A DNA stretch of 64,000 bases from the NCBI RefSeq assembly GCF_030269445.1, contig NZ_BSTJ01000001.1, positions 1,699,898-1,763,897 of the forward strand, read 5' to 3'. The notes beneath the pieces were generated by a model. It was not told the origin of the DNA. It did no database searches and saw nothing but the letters and a program-made list of their open reading frames with translations. Shown in pieces: positions 17,237-24,424 of the stretch; position 1 is the stretch's first letter, and every line of letters starts with the position of its first letter. The translations under genes were made by a program, and so were the position numbers. Source of the DNA: Actinoallomurus iriomotensis (GTDB taxonomy: Bacteria > Actinomycetota > Actinomycetes > Streptosporangiales > Streptosporangiaceae).

Positions 17237-17320
17237 TTACTGATAGCAAACGTACAGCGGCTGCGCCGCACTGGTCAGACGGACCGAACCCGCCTTACGA
17301 ACAACAATCTTCTTCATCAT
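17237..17320 (-). CDS. 26/27-residue precursor-like peptide, copy 2
   Basis: Starts with two consecutive ATG codons (17320 and 17317), giving 27 or 26 residues: MKKIVVRKAGSVRLTSAAQ then PLYVCYQ. The ribosome-binding stretch GGGGAGAGGGGG is 5-8 bases upstream. It is the first gene of the cassette, 45 bases before copy 1. It differs from copy 1 only at the residue between Tyr and Cys and at the last residue; in DNA the first 66 coding bases differ at one silent position. Keeping the protein sequence through duplication, with an intact ribosome-binding site in both copies, argues that both are translated. Confidence 0.78.
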   Translation of the reverse strand: MMKKIVVRKAGSVRLTSAAQPLYVCYQ

Positions 17321-17479
17321 GCCACCCCCTCTCCCCAGAGAGGCACATTTTATTGTGAGAACAACGGATTGACCTCATATTTCAAGAAACCTAGAACCTA
17401 TGCCTTAAAATTGCTAGGCGGTCCGCAACGTAGTGCCGTAAATGGGACGTCAACAGCAGCATGCTTGGGAGCTGTGTGG

Positions 17480-17880
17480 TCACCCGTTGGCCCAGGGCCG
17501 GCTTCGCCAGTCGGCCAGGCCACCGGACATGTCACCGGCCCACGATCCCGCCCATTCCGGCAGGCCATGGACGAGGCCGAGAACCTGCCCGTACCGGTCG
17601 GGCGCCAGGTCGAGGAAGACCAGGTCATCACCACCGGTACGCGCGATCGGGAGCAGGTCGGCACCGGCAGGTGGTCGGCCAGCCGGCTCTTTTGAAGCCG
17701 CCGGTACTCGCCGAGCAGCGTCCCCCAGCCGTACTCGCCGCGCCGGTCACGCCCCAGCCGGAACAGGTCGGAGTAGCTGATCGGCTCTCCTCCCGGACCG
17801 GGCGGCACACGGACGCTGTACGGCAGACCGCCACCGTTGGCCGGCGTCGAGAAACGCCCGATAGGCGGGTGGGATCAATT
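17480..17880 (-). pseudogene. Broken SUKH (SMI1/KNR4) family gene
   Basis: Pieces of a SUKH-type protein are spread over two frames on the minus strand: LIPPAYRAFLDAG, then after a one-base insertion near 17840 NGGGLPYSVRVPPGPGGEPI and YSDLFRLGRDRRGEYGWG, then after a second shift near 17665 DLLPIARTGGDDQVFLDLAP and LPEWAGSWAGDMSGGLADW, ending at a TGA. The N-terminal helix of the domain is missing. SUKH proteins are common immunity proteins of toxin systems. At least two frameshifts plus truncation make this a decayed gene unless the sequence has errors. Confidence 0.7.
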
Positions 17881-18258
17881 CGGGCGTACGGCTCTGCGAC
17901 CGTTCAGGACGGCGTGTTTCACCAGGATCCGGCGCATCTTGCCATAGCTGCACCCGAACTCAGCAGCGACCCGGCGGATCGGCCAGCCCTGCTCGTACAG
18001 ACGGACGGCGTCCTGCTCCATCCCCTGCTCCGAGTTCGGCTCGGCGGTATGACGGGCGTCGCGAAGGGCGAGTACATCGTCGCGGCGGTAACGGCGATGG
18101 CCGCCCGGTGTGCGCACGAAGGAGACGATCATTCCAACGCGTGCCCATGCGGCGACGGTCGCCGCGGTGACACCGAAGATCTCGGCCACCTCTCGCGGGG
18201 TGAGCAGTTCCTCACCGGCCCCGATCATCGGCCGGGCGTCGCCGTCCCGGCCGCTCAT
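17875..18258 (-). CDS. BldC-like MerR-type DNA-binding protein with extra HTH
   Basis: A 127-residue protein. Residues about 18-65 (LLTPREVAEIFGVTAATVAA, then TPGGHRRYRRDDVLAL) closely resemble BldC and the excisionase/MerR winged helix that reads promoter DNA. The second half (EQDAVRLYEQGWPIRRVAAE, then CSYGKMRRIL) is a second helix-turn-helix like those of resolvase or transposase C-termini. The ATG at 18258 overlaps the upstream gene's stop (ATGA), so it is the last gene of a four-gene overlapping operon. A longer open frame upstream is ignored because of that overlap. Confidence 0.83.
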   Translation of the reverse strand: MSGRDGDARPMIGAGEELLTPREVAEIFGVTAATVAAWARVGMIVSFVRTPGGHRRYRRDDVLALRDARHTAEPNSEQGMEQDAVRLYEQGWPIRRVAAEFGCSYGKMRRILVKHAVLNGRRAVRPN

Positions 18259-18587
18259 TGGTCCTCCCCGACCGGGTTCGTACGCCGTGGTTCCGCCGCG
18301 CCCGGTGTACCGACTCGGCGGGCTATGGATGCCGCCGCGCCCGCCGGGTCGGTGACCGGATGGCGGAATCCGGCGCCACGCCACTCGAAGAACTCACCCG
18401 ATGCGTCCACGGTGATCCACCACGACGGCGCGGTGCCGGTACGGATCACCGCGGCCGGCCGGGCGTCGCTCATACTCACGTTCAGCCCCCGTTTCGCCGA
18501 CTCCCGGCACAGCTCGGTGATCAGCCTGAGGTCCGAAGTCCGGCCGCCCGCGTACACGTCGATGTCTCCCTTCCGGTCAGCAGGCAC
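18255..18587 (-). CDS. Hypothetical protein of regulatory operon
   Basis: A 110-residue protein, GTG start, no recognised family. Features: an N-terminal alpha/beta stretch (DIDVYAGGRTSDLRLITELC), then TAPSWWITVDASGEFFEWRG, which looks like part of a small beta sheet with aromatic residues, then a Pro/Arg-rich end. No signal peptide or membrane segment. It overlaps both neighbours (11 bases upstream, 4 downstream), so translation is coupled. Similar small proteins are common near XRE/DUF397 genes in actinomycetes. Confidence 0.62.
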   Translation of the reverse strand: MPADRKGDIDVYAGGRTSDLRLITELCRESAKRGLNVSMSDARPAAVIRTGTAPSWWITVDASGEFFEWRGAGFRHPVTDPAGAAASIARRVGTPGAAEPRRTNPVGEDQ

Positions 18588-18795
18588 CGTCGGCCTCGTA
18601 CGGGCTGGTCTCGATCTGACGCAGGATGGACCGCGCCTGCATCGGGTACCGGCGGACGAGCGCGTCGAGTCGCGTCAGGTCCGCGGCCCACGAGACGCCG
18701 GGCATGCCGAGCGCCGCCCGCGCCGCCTCGAACGACCGGATCGACCGCGTCAGCGGGTCCCCTTCCGCCTGCGGCGGACTCGTTCGAGGGCTCAT
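18577..18795 (-). CDS. Small hypothetical protein of regulatory operon
   Basis: A 72-residue protein (MSPRTSPPQAEGDPLTRSIR start) that is mostly helical after residue 15. The start at 18795 was chosen because its ATG overlaps the stop of the gene before it (ATGA). The family is not recognised. It overlaps the following gene by 11 bases. Confidence 0.6.
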   Translation of the reverse strand: MSPRTSPPQAEGDPLTRSIRSFEAARAALGMPGVSWAADLTRLDALVRRYPMQARSILRQIETSPYEADGAC

Positions 18796-19100
18796 CGGGT
18801 CGCTCCCGCGGCGACGACGTGGCGGATGAGCCGTACGGCCGTCGCGACGTCGTGGGCCGGGCAGATCGGGGCGGGGTGCGCGGGTTCGTCCCAGGACCAG
18901 TACCACGTCAGCACCTCGCCGGGATCCGGCCGCAACGTGATGACCTCATTGAGATGTTCGCTGCCGTACGGCACGTGGACCTTGAGCCGGGTGGACGGCT
19001 CGATCACGGTCACTTTCAGACCCGCCTCCTCGCACGCCTTGGCGAGACATTCGGTGAGCCGGTCCGCGCTTTCCTCAGGCCCCGAGGCAATGACATCCAT
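18792..19100 (-). CDS. Hypothetical protein, first gene of regulatory operon
   Basis: A 102-residue protein starting MDVIASGPEESADRLTECLA. It has alternating helix and strand (GLKVTVIEPSTRLKVHVPYG) and a Trp-rich stretch LTWYWSWDEP near the middle, similar in layout to the 110-residue protein two genes on; the two may be distant paralogues. It is the first of four overlapping minus-strand genes and is divergent from the XRE regulator at 19276, with 175 bases between that must hold both promoters. Confidence 0.62.
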   Translation of the reverse strand: MDVIASGPEESADRLTECLAKACEEAGLKVTVIEPSTRLKVHVPYGSEHLNEVITLRPDPGEVLTWYWSWDEPAHPAPICPAHDVATAVRLIRHVVAAGATR

Positions 19101-19275
19101 TCGAAAAACTCCCGTTGTCGGTAATCGTGCCAACAGATTGGCGGTTTCGAACTACGATCGGAACGGTTCGCGACTCTCCCGCCAATTCACCACGCGAAGC
19201 GGAAGTGTCCGTGTGCGGATCAGGAGCGTCGATCGAACCGCGTAGAGCAGCGTTGAATCCGACAAAGGAGGCAAT

Positions 19276-20052
19276 ATGGGTAGGCTCCGCAGCCCAACGC
19301 TCGTCACTCTCGGGCGCATGGTGCGCACCTTCCGTGACGCCGCCGGCCTCACGCAGAAAGAACTCGCCAAGGCGCTCGGCTACACCAACGGCTGGGTCAG
19401 CAACGTCGAGACCGCCCAGCTACGCCCCCGAGCCGAACAGATCACGGCACTCGAAAGGGCGCTCCGCATCCCACCGGGCGCGTTAATGAACGTCTACGAA
19501 CAACTCGACGGCGAGGTCCTACCCGGCTGGTTCCGCGAGTGGGTGGACGAGGAGACCCGAGCCGAAGTCCTGCGAGCGTTCGAGCTTTTCGTGATTCCCG
19601 GTCTGCTGCAGATCGAGGATTACGCACGCGCGCTCCTGCCGGGAGATGAGGCAGGAGTCGCCCAGCGGATGAAACGTCAGCAGGTCCTGGAGACGGACAG
19701 TCCCCCGATGTTCCACGTCGTGCTGGATGAGGCGGTCCTTCACCACGGACGTGGCGGCAAAGAGGTGATGCGCGCCCAGCTGGAGCAGCTCATCGCGGCG
19801 GTAGGGCCGCGGCTGTCCCTGCAAGTCGTACGATCCGAGATGAACCCCCGTCCCCGAGGGGCGTTCACCATCGCAACGGTGGACGGCGCCGACGTGGCGT
19901 ATGTGGATACCGCCATCCGAGGCATCGTCACCAGCAGTCGTGAGGAGCTCGCCGATTTGGCGGCCTCCTGGGAGGCCATCAGGACGTTCGCCCTCTCACA
20001 ACAGGAATCCCTCGACCTGATCAGGAAAGTGATTGAGGAGAAATGGACGTAG
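19276..20052 (+). CDS. XRE regulator with Scr1/DUF5753-type C-terminal domain
   Basis: A 258-residue protein. Residues about 12-70 are an XRE/Cro helix-turn-helix (FRDAAGLTQKELAKALGYTN, then WVSNVETAQLRPRAEQITAL), and from about 85 it is the DUF5753 domain typical of actinomycete Scr1-like regulators (LPGWFREWVDEETRAEVLRA; ELFVIPGLLQIEDYARALL). An AAAGGAGG ribosome-binding site stands before the ATG. Codon 70 is TTA (19483-19485), the rare bldA-read leucine codon of actinomycetes, so translation may be developmentally limited. The next gene encodes its usual DUF397 partner, overlapping the 3' end. Confidence 0.92.
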   Translation: MGRLRSPTLVTLGRMVRTFRDAAGLTQKELAKALGYTNGWVSNVETAQLRPRAEQITALERALRIPPGALMNVYEQLDGEVLPGWFREWVDEETRAEVLRAFELFVIPGLLQIEDYARALLPGDEAGVAQRMKRQQVLETDSPPMFHVVLDEAVLHHGRGGKEVMRAQLEQLIAAVGPRLSLQVVRSEMNPRPRGAFTIATVDGADVAYVDTAIRGIVTSSREELADLAASWEAIRTFALSQQESLDLIRKVIEEKWT

Positions 20053-20138
20053 CAGATCTCGACTGGCGTAAGTCCACGCGTAGTGCCGACCAGGGCAACT
20101 GCGTGGAGATCACCATCGTCGAGGACGGCGGCGAGTAA
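20043..20138 (+). CDS. Truncated DUF397 protein
   Basis: A 31-residue protein, MDVADLDWRKSTRSADQGNC then VEITIVEDGGE. The motif WRKSxRSxxxGNCVE is the hallmark N-terminus of DUF397, but the second half (usually VRDSKDPxGPxLxFTxxEW) is missing. It overlaps the XRE gene by 10 bases, the normal arrangement, and is followed at once by a terminator hairpin. It may be a decayed or minimal partner. Confidence 0.72.
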   Translation: MDVADLDWRKSTRSADQGNCVEITIVEDGGE

Positions 20139-20149
20139 GCGCTTATGGC

Positions 20150-20185
20150 GAGGCCCCCACCGCCGGTCCGAGCGGTGGGGGCCTC
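20150..20185 (+). terminator. Terminator of XRE/DUF397 unit
   Basis: A 14-bp perfect stem (GAGGCCCCCACCGC with GCGGTGGGGGCCTC) around an 8-base loop begins 11 bases after the DUF397 stop. There is no long T-run. Confidence 0.75.
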
Positions 20186-20347
20186 ACTTCGGCATGACCG
20201 CCGGATTTCCGACGTTTGCCGCCTGGTGACGAATCATGCGTTTTACATCGCACAAAGCCACCAGGGCGTAACCGAATGGCTACAGCAACGCCCAGTCCCT
20301 TGCCATAGCCTGCTGTCCACTGCTCCTCCTACCCCTGGGAGGTCCCG

Positions 20348-20476
20348 ATGGGACAGCACAGCGGCGAGCCGAAGGACGGCAAGGGCGGCGACAGCAACCG
20401 GCCGCAGGGTGGTTCACACTCCGGAGGTTCCGGGTCGGGTGGCAACTCCGGTGACGGGAACAAGCCGGGCCGATGA
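20348..20476 (+). CDS. Gly/Asp-rich 42-residue peptide, possible imiditide-type precursor
   Basis: A 42-residue peptide, 15 of them Gly, with several Ser, Asp and Asn and no hydrophobic stretch (MGQHSGEPKDGKGGDSNRPQ then a GGSHSGG/NSGDGNKPGR tail). It has Asp-Gly at D10 and D36 and Asp-Ser at D15, sequences prone to aspartimide formation. A GGGAGG ribosome-binding site lies 6 bases before the ATG, and the stop overlaps the start of the isoaspartate methyltransferase homologue (ATGA). It is predicted disordered. It is probably the substrate of that enzyme (inference). Confidence 0.68.
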   Translation: MGQHSGEPKDGKGGDSNRPQGGSHSGGSGSGGNSGDGNKPGR

Positions 20477-21633
20477 TCCCCGACGATCTCACCGCCCGGA
20501 TCGACCGGCTCTGTGATCGGCTGGCCGCCGACGGAGATCTGCTCGATCCGGGTTGGCGGGCGGCGTTCCACGCGGTGCCTCGCCATCTGTTCGTGCCCGA
20601 GCGGGCGTGGGCCGCGCCGAACGGTCCCGGTCCGGGATTCGTCATCGACCGGACCGCCGATCCCGGCACGTGGTGGGACGCCGTCTACTCCGACGCCGCG
20701 ATCATCACGCAGCGATCCGACGGCACGGCCGATGTCGCGGACCCGGGGGAACCGTCGAGTTCCTGCTCGGCGCCGGGCACGGTCGCCGAGTTCCTCAGCC
20801 ACCTCGCCCCCGAGGACCACAACCGGATCCTGGAGGTCGGCACCGGTACGGGCTGGACGGCGGCCCTGCTGTCGTACCGGGTCGGCGCGGGCAACGTCAC
20901 CTCCGTCGACATCGACCCGGCGGTGTCCGAGAGCGCGGCCAAGAACCTCTCCGGCACGGCCCACGCGCCGCGCCTGTTCGTGGGCGACGGCACGCTCGGC
21001 CTGCCGGAGTCCGCGCCGTTCGATCGCGTGCACGTCGCCGCCGGCGTCACCGGCATCCCGTACGCCTGGGTCGAGCAGACGAGGCCCGGCGGCGTCATCG
21101 TCCTGCCGTTCGCGCCGGGATGGGGGTTCGGGTGGCTCGCCCGGCTGCACGTCGTCGGCGACGGTACGGCGGTCGGGGCCTTCCCCGGATTCGCCGGCTA
21201 CATGCCCCTGCGGGGTCAGCGCGTCCCCTGGCGTTCGCTGTCCGGCCTGCCTCAGGACGGTCTGGCCGAATCGGCGACCCGGCTGGACCCCCGGCGGCTG
21301 CGCGCCGACTCGGCGGCCGACCTGTTCCTCGCCGCCGCCGTCCCCGGCGTACGGACGTATCTCTTCCACGGTGAGGGCGCCGAGGCGGACGAGTGCACGT
21401 TGTGGCTGGTCGAGGCCGGTGACAGAGGCGCGTGGGCGTCGGTCGACTACGCTCCCGGGCGGCGCGAGTTCCTCGTTCAGCAGCAGGGGGCGCGGCGGCT
21501 GTGGGACGAGGCCGAGCGGGCGTACCTGCGGTGGCTGGGGATGGGACGGCCGACGCATGACCGGTTCGGGCTGACGGTCACGCCGGACGCCCAGCACGTG
21601 TGGATCGACCATCCGGGTATTCACGCAGCGTGA
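20473..21633 (+). CDS. Protein-L-isoaspartate O-methyltransferase homologue
   Basis: A 386-residue SAM-dependent methyltransferase. Residues about 1-215 match the PIMT fold: VPRHLFVPERAW at about 34-45, the substrate loop WDAVYSDAAIITQ at about 68-80, SAM motif I ILEVGTGTGWTAALL near 121-135, and VTSVDIDPAVSE. The C-terminal 170 residues are an extra domain found in actinomycete members linked to RiPPs. Normal PIMTs repair isoaspartate; RiPP-type homologues methylate Asp in a precursor to give aspartimide. Overlap with the small peptide gene supports the RiPP role. No ATP-grasp, LanM or lasso gene is nearby, matching the imiditide arrangement (PIMT plus precursor only). Confidence 0.85.
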   Translation: MIPDDLTARIDRLCDRLAADGDLLDPGWRAAFHAVPRHLFVPERAWAAPNGPGPGFVIDRTADPGTWWDAVYSDAAIITQRSDGTADVADPGEPSSSCSAPGTVAEFLSHLAPEDHNRILEVGTGTGWTAALLSYRVGAGNVTSVDIDPAVSESAAKNLSGTAHAPRLFVGDGTLGLPESAPFDRVHVAAGVTGIPYAWVEQTRPGGVIVLPFAPGWGFGWLARLHVVGDGTAVGAFPGFAGYMPLRGQRVPWRSLSGLPQDGLAESATRLDPRRLRADSAADLFLAAAVPGVRTYLFHGEGAEADECTLWLVEAGDRGAWASVDYAPGRREFLVQQQGARRLWDEAERAYLRWLGMGRPTHDRFGLTVTPDAQHVWIDHPGIHAA

Positions 21634-21681
21634 CGCCGGGGTGCACTGGCCGCGATCGCGGGCGGGCGCTAGGGTCGTGCC

Positions 21682-22287
21682 ATGTCCAGTGGCGATCGCT
21701 TGCTCATGATCCTGCACATCGGCTTCGCGATCTTCGCACTCGGGCCGGTGACCGCGGCGACCATGGCCACGCCGCGCCACATCCGGCGTGGTGAGGCGTC
21801 GGTCGTACGCAACCTCAACCGCATGACCCGCATCTACGGGCTGCTGACGCTCGGCATCTTCCTGTTCGGGGCGCTGGTGGCGCACGGCAAGTTCGACCAG
21901 ATGTGGCTGTCGGCGTCGATGACGCTGTTCATCGTGGCGTTCGTGCTGCTGTTCATCGTCGAACGCGACCAGCGCAAGGCCATCCACAAGATCGAGGTCG
22001 CCGCGGCCGAGCGGCGCGCGGAGAAGGCGGAGGCCGCGCGGCCCGCCGACACGACCGCGACCACCGCCCCGACCACGGCCCCGACCGACAAGCCCGTGGC
22101 CGGAGCCGACGTCCCGACCGGCGCGGAGCAGGCCGAGACGCCGGCTCCGGAGCCGAAGCCCGAACCGCGGCCCGAGCCGCGACCCGCCGCTGAGGCCGCC
22201 AAGGTCGAGACCGGCCGTATCGCCACCCTCTCCGGCGTCGTCGCGCTGATCTGGATCGTCATCCTGGTGCTCATGGTCTGGCACTGA
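21682..22287 (+). CDS. DUF2269-like membrane protein
   Basis: A 201-residue membrane protein with three N-terminal hydrophobic segments (about 6-27, 50-68, 76-92), a charged Ala/Glu/Lys helix, a long low-complexity Pro/Glu/Ala/Thr linker (about 115-170) and a last C-terminal transmembrane segment (about 177-200). The first part resembles DUF2269 proteins. Function unknown. Its 3' end overlaps the convergent LysR gene by 17 bases. Confidence 0.7.
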   Translation: MSSGDRLLMILHIGFAIFALGPVTAATMATPRHIRRGEASVVRNLNRMTRIYGLLTLGIFLFGALVAHGKFDQMWLSASMTLFIVAFVLLFIVERDQRKAIHKIEVAAAERRAEKAEAARPADTTATTAPTTAPTDKPVAGADVPTGAEQAETPAPEPKPEPRPEPRPAAEAAKVETGRIATLSGVVALIWIVILVLMVWH

Positions 22288-23185
22288 GGGCGTCGATCAC
22301 CGGCCGGAGCAGCGGAGAGTCCTCGGCGCCGGCCCGTACGGCGAGGAAGATCCGGCGCGCCGGCGGACGCGGCGCCGCAGCGCGCAGCACCGTGCCGGGC
22401 GGCGCGGCAGGGAGCGCGAGGCTCGGCGCCAACGCGACGCCCGCGCCGACGCCGACGAGCGCGCCCAGCGCGGTCCAGTCGTCCGTACGGTGACGGATCT
22501 CGGGGTTGAAACCGGCCTCGGCGCACGCGGCGAGCGCGACCTCCAGGCAGGGTCCGGACCGCCCGGCGACCCAGGGTTCGTCCGCTAGGTCGGCCAGTTC
22601 AAGCCGTTCGCGCCCGGCCAGCGGATGGTCGGCGGGCAGGACCACGTTCATCGGGTCGGTGAGCAGGTCGCGGCGCGCGTATCGGGGGTCGGCGCGATGG
22701 GGTGCGTCGCGCCAGTCGACGGTGATGACCACGTCGAGCTCGCCGACGCCGAGGCGGCTGAAGCAGCCGGGGGCCTCCGCCTCGACGACGCGAACGCGCA
22801 GCCGTGGCCGTTCGCGGCGTAGGCGGGCCAGCGCGGGAACGACGACCCCGGTGACGGCGCTGGCGAACGCCCCGATCACCACCTCTCCGACCTCGCCGTC
22901 GGTGTGGGCGTCCAGGTCCGCGCGGGCGCGTTCGAGCTGCGCGTGCACGATGCTCGCGTGGTCCAGCAGGATCCGCGCCTGCGCCGTGAGACGTACGCCC
23001 CGGCCGTCGCGCGACAGCAGCGGCGCGCCGACCTCGCGGGCGAGGGTCGCCAGTTGCTGGGAGACGGCGGACGGCGTCACGTGCAGGGCGGCGGCGGTCG
23101 CGGCCACGGTGCCGCGGTCGGCGAGCTCCCGGAGTACGCGGAGCCGGTAGCGGTCGATCGTGAAGAGTTTGCTTACCGGTTCCAT
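22271..23185 (-). CDS. LysR family transcriptional regulator
   Basis: A 304-residue regulator with an N-terminal winged HTH (LRVLRELADRGTVAATAAAL then HVTPSAVSQQLATLAREVG) and a periplasmic-binding-like effector domain from about 90. The ATG at 23185 was chosen over a TTG six bases upstream. It is divergent from the MFS gene with about 43 bases between starts, the usual LysR/target layout, so that exporter was probably its target. Confidence 0.9.
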   Translation of the reverse strand: MEPVSKLFTIDRYRLRVLRELADRGTVAATAAALHVTPSAVSQQLATLAREVGAPLLSRDGRGVRLTAQARILLDHASIVHAQLERARADLDAHTDGEVGEVVIGAFASAVTGVVVPALARLRRERPRLRVRVVEAEAPGCFSRLGVGELDVVITVDWRDAPHRADPRYARRDLLTDPMNVVLPADHPLAGRERLELADLADEPWVAGRSGPCLEVALAACAEAGFNPEIRHRTDDWTALGALVGVGAGVALAPSLALPAAPPGTVLRAAAPRPPARRIFLAVRAGAEDSPLLRPVIDALSARP

Positions 23186-23227
23186 CCACAAAGTTTAGCT
23201 GGACCCGTACGGACCTGCGGCTCCACC

Positions 23228-24424
23228 ATGATCGGCATGATCGAAGAGCCGGTGGCCAGGTGCGCGGTCCCGGCGCGGCCCGGCGGCCGTGTCCGGTTCG
23301 CCGCCACGGCGTACGCGCTGGCCGTCCTGTGCTCGGCACGGGCCTGCCCACTCCCCTGTACGCGGTCTACCAGGCGCGTTTCGGGTTCTCCGACCTGGTC
23401 GTCACGCTCGTCTTCGCCGTCTACTGCGGGACGCTGGTCCTCGCGCTGCCGCTGTTCGGCCCGCTGGCCGACGCGGTCGGGCCCCGGCGCGTCGCCGTGT
23501 TCGGCCTGGTCCTGGCCGTGGGCGGCGCGACGCTGCTGGCTCTCGCCGACGCGCGTGGGAGGGCTCTACGCCGGGCGGGCGTTCCAGGGCCTGGCGGTGG
23601 GGGCCGCGTCCGGCGCGCTCACCGCCGGCCTGGTCCGCGCGGAGCCGGACGGCGACCGTGAGAGGGCATCCGCGGTCGCCTCGATCGCGCTGTGTGGCGG
23701 CGCCGGGCTGGGCCCGATGCTGGCCGGTGCCCTCGCCCAGTACGCTCCAGCGCCACGCGTGCTCTGCTACGTCGTCGAGACGGGGCTGCTCGCGCTGGCG
23801 CTCTCCGGTGCGCCGACGCTGCCGGGCCGTACCGCCCGGGTCCGGTGGCGGCCGGCGCGGCCCCGCGTGCCCGCGGCCATCCGGCGGCCGTTCCTGGCCG
23901 CCGCCTCGATGAGCGCGCTGGCCTGGGCCGTCGCCGCCCTCTTCCTCACGCTCACCCCGGCGTACACCACGTCGCTGCTGCGTACGCACGACCTGCTGGT
24001 CGCGGGCCTGTCGAGCGGCCTCCTGCTGCTCACCGCCGCCTGCGTACAGCCGGCCGGCGCCCGCCTCGGCCAGAGGCGGGCGCGCCGCGCGGGCCTGGTC
24101 CTCCTGGCCCTGGGCTCGACGATCGTGATCTGCCTGCGCTGGATCCCCTGGCTCCCGCTGCCGCTGGCCGGCGTGGTGGTCGCCGGCAGCGGGCAGGGCC
24201 TGGCGTTCATGGGGGCGGTACGGCAGGTCAACGAGATCGCGCCCGACGGCTCACGGGCGGGCGTGCTCTCGGCGTTCTACCTCGTCACGTACGTCGCGGA
24301 GGCGCTGCCCGTGATCGTCGTCGGCCTGCTCGCGAACCATGTCGGCCTCGAACCCGCCGTCGACGCCTTCCTGGCCGTCGCGGTCACCGCCTGCCTGTGC
24401 GCCCTGTTCGCGTCCCGGGATTAG
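23228..24424 (+). pseudogene. Frameshifted MFS transporter
   Basis: A 12-helix MFS protein in three frame segments. From the ATG at 23228 the frame reads to VRFAATAYALAVL; near 23329-23332 a one-base loss moves it to GTGLPTPLYAVYQARFGFSD and VTLVFAVYCGTLVLALPLFG and LADAVGPRRVAVFGLVLAVG; near 23562 a one-base gain returns it to VGGLYAGRAFQGLAVGAASG and on to the normal C-terminus. The two shifts compensate, so only about 75 residues are out of frame. The remaining sequence is well conserved, which suggests recent inactivation or sequence errors. It is divergent from the LysR gene. Confidence 0.82.

Noticed and set aside
17112-17320. Lasso or lanthipeptide precursor reading of the two peptides
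   Set aside because: No lasso cyclase, B1/B2 pair, LanB/C/M or radical SAM gene is near, and there is only one Cys and few Ser/Thr in the core.
17480-20200. Prophage or integrative element
   Set aside because: Regulators and a decayed immunity gene only; no integrase, no attachment-site repeats, and the tRNA-like gene is 18 kb away.
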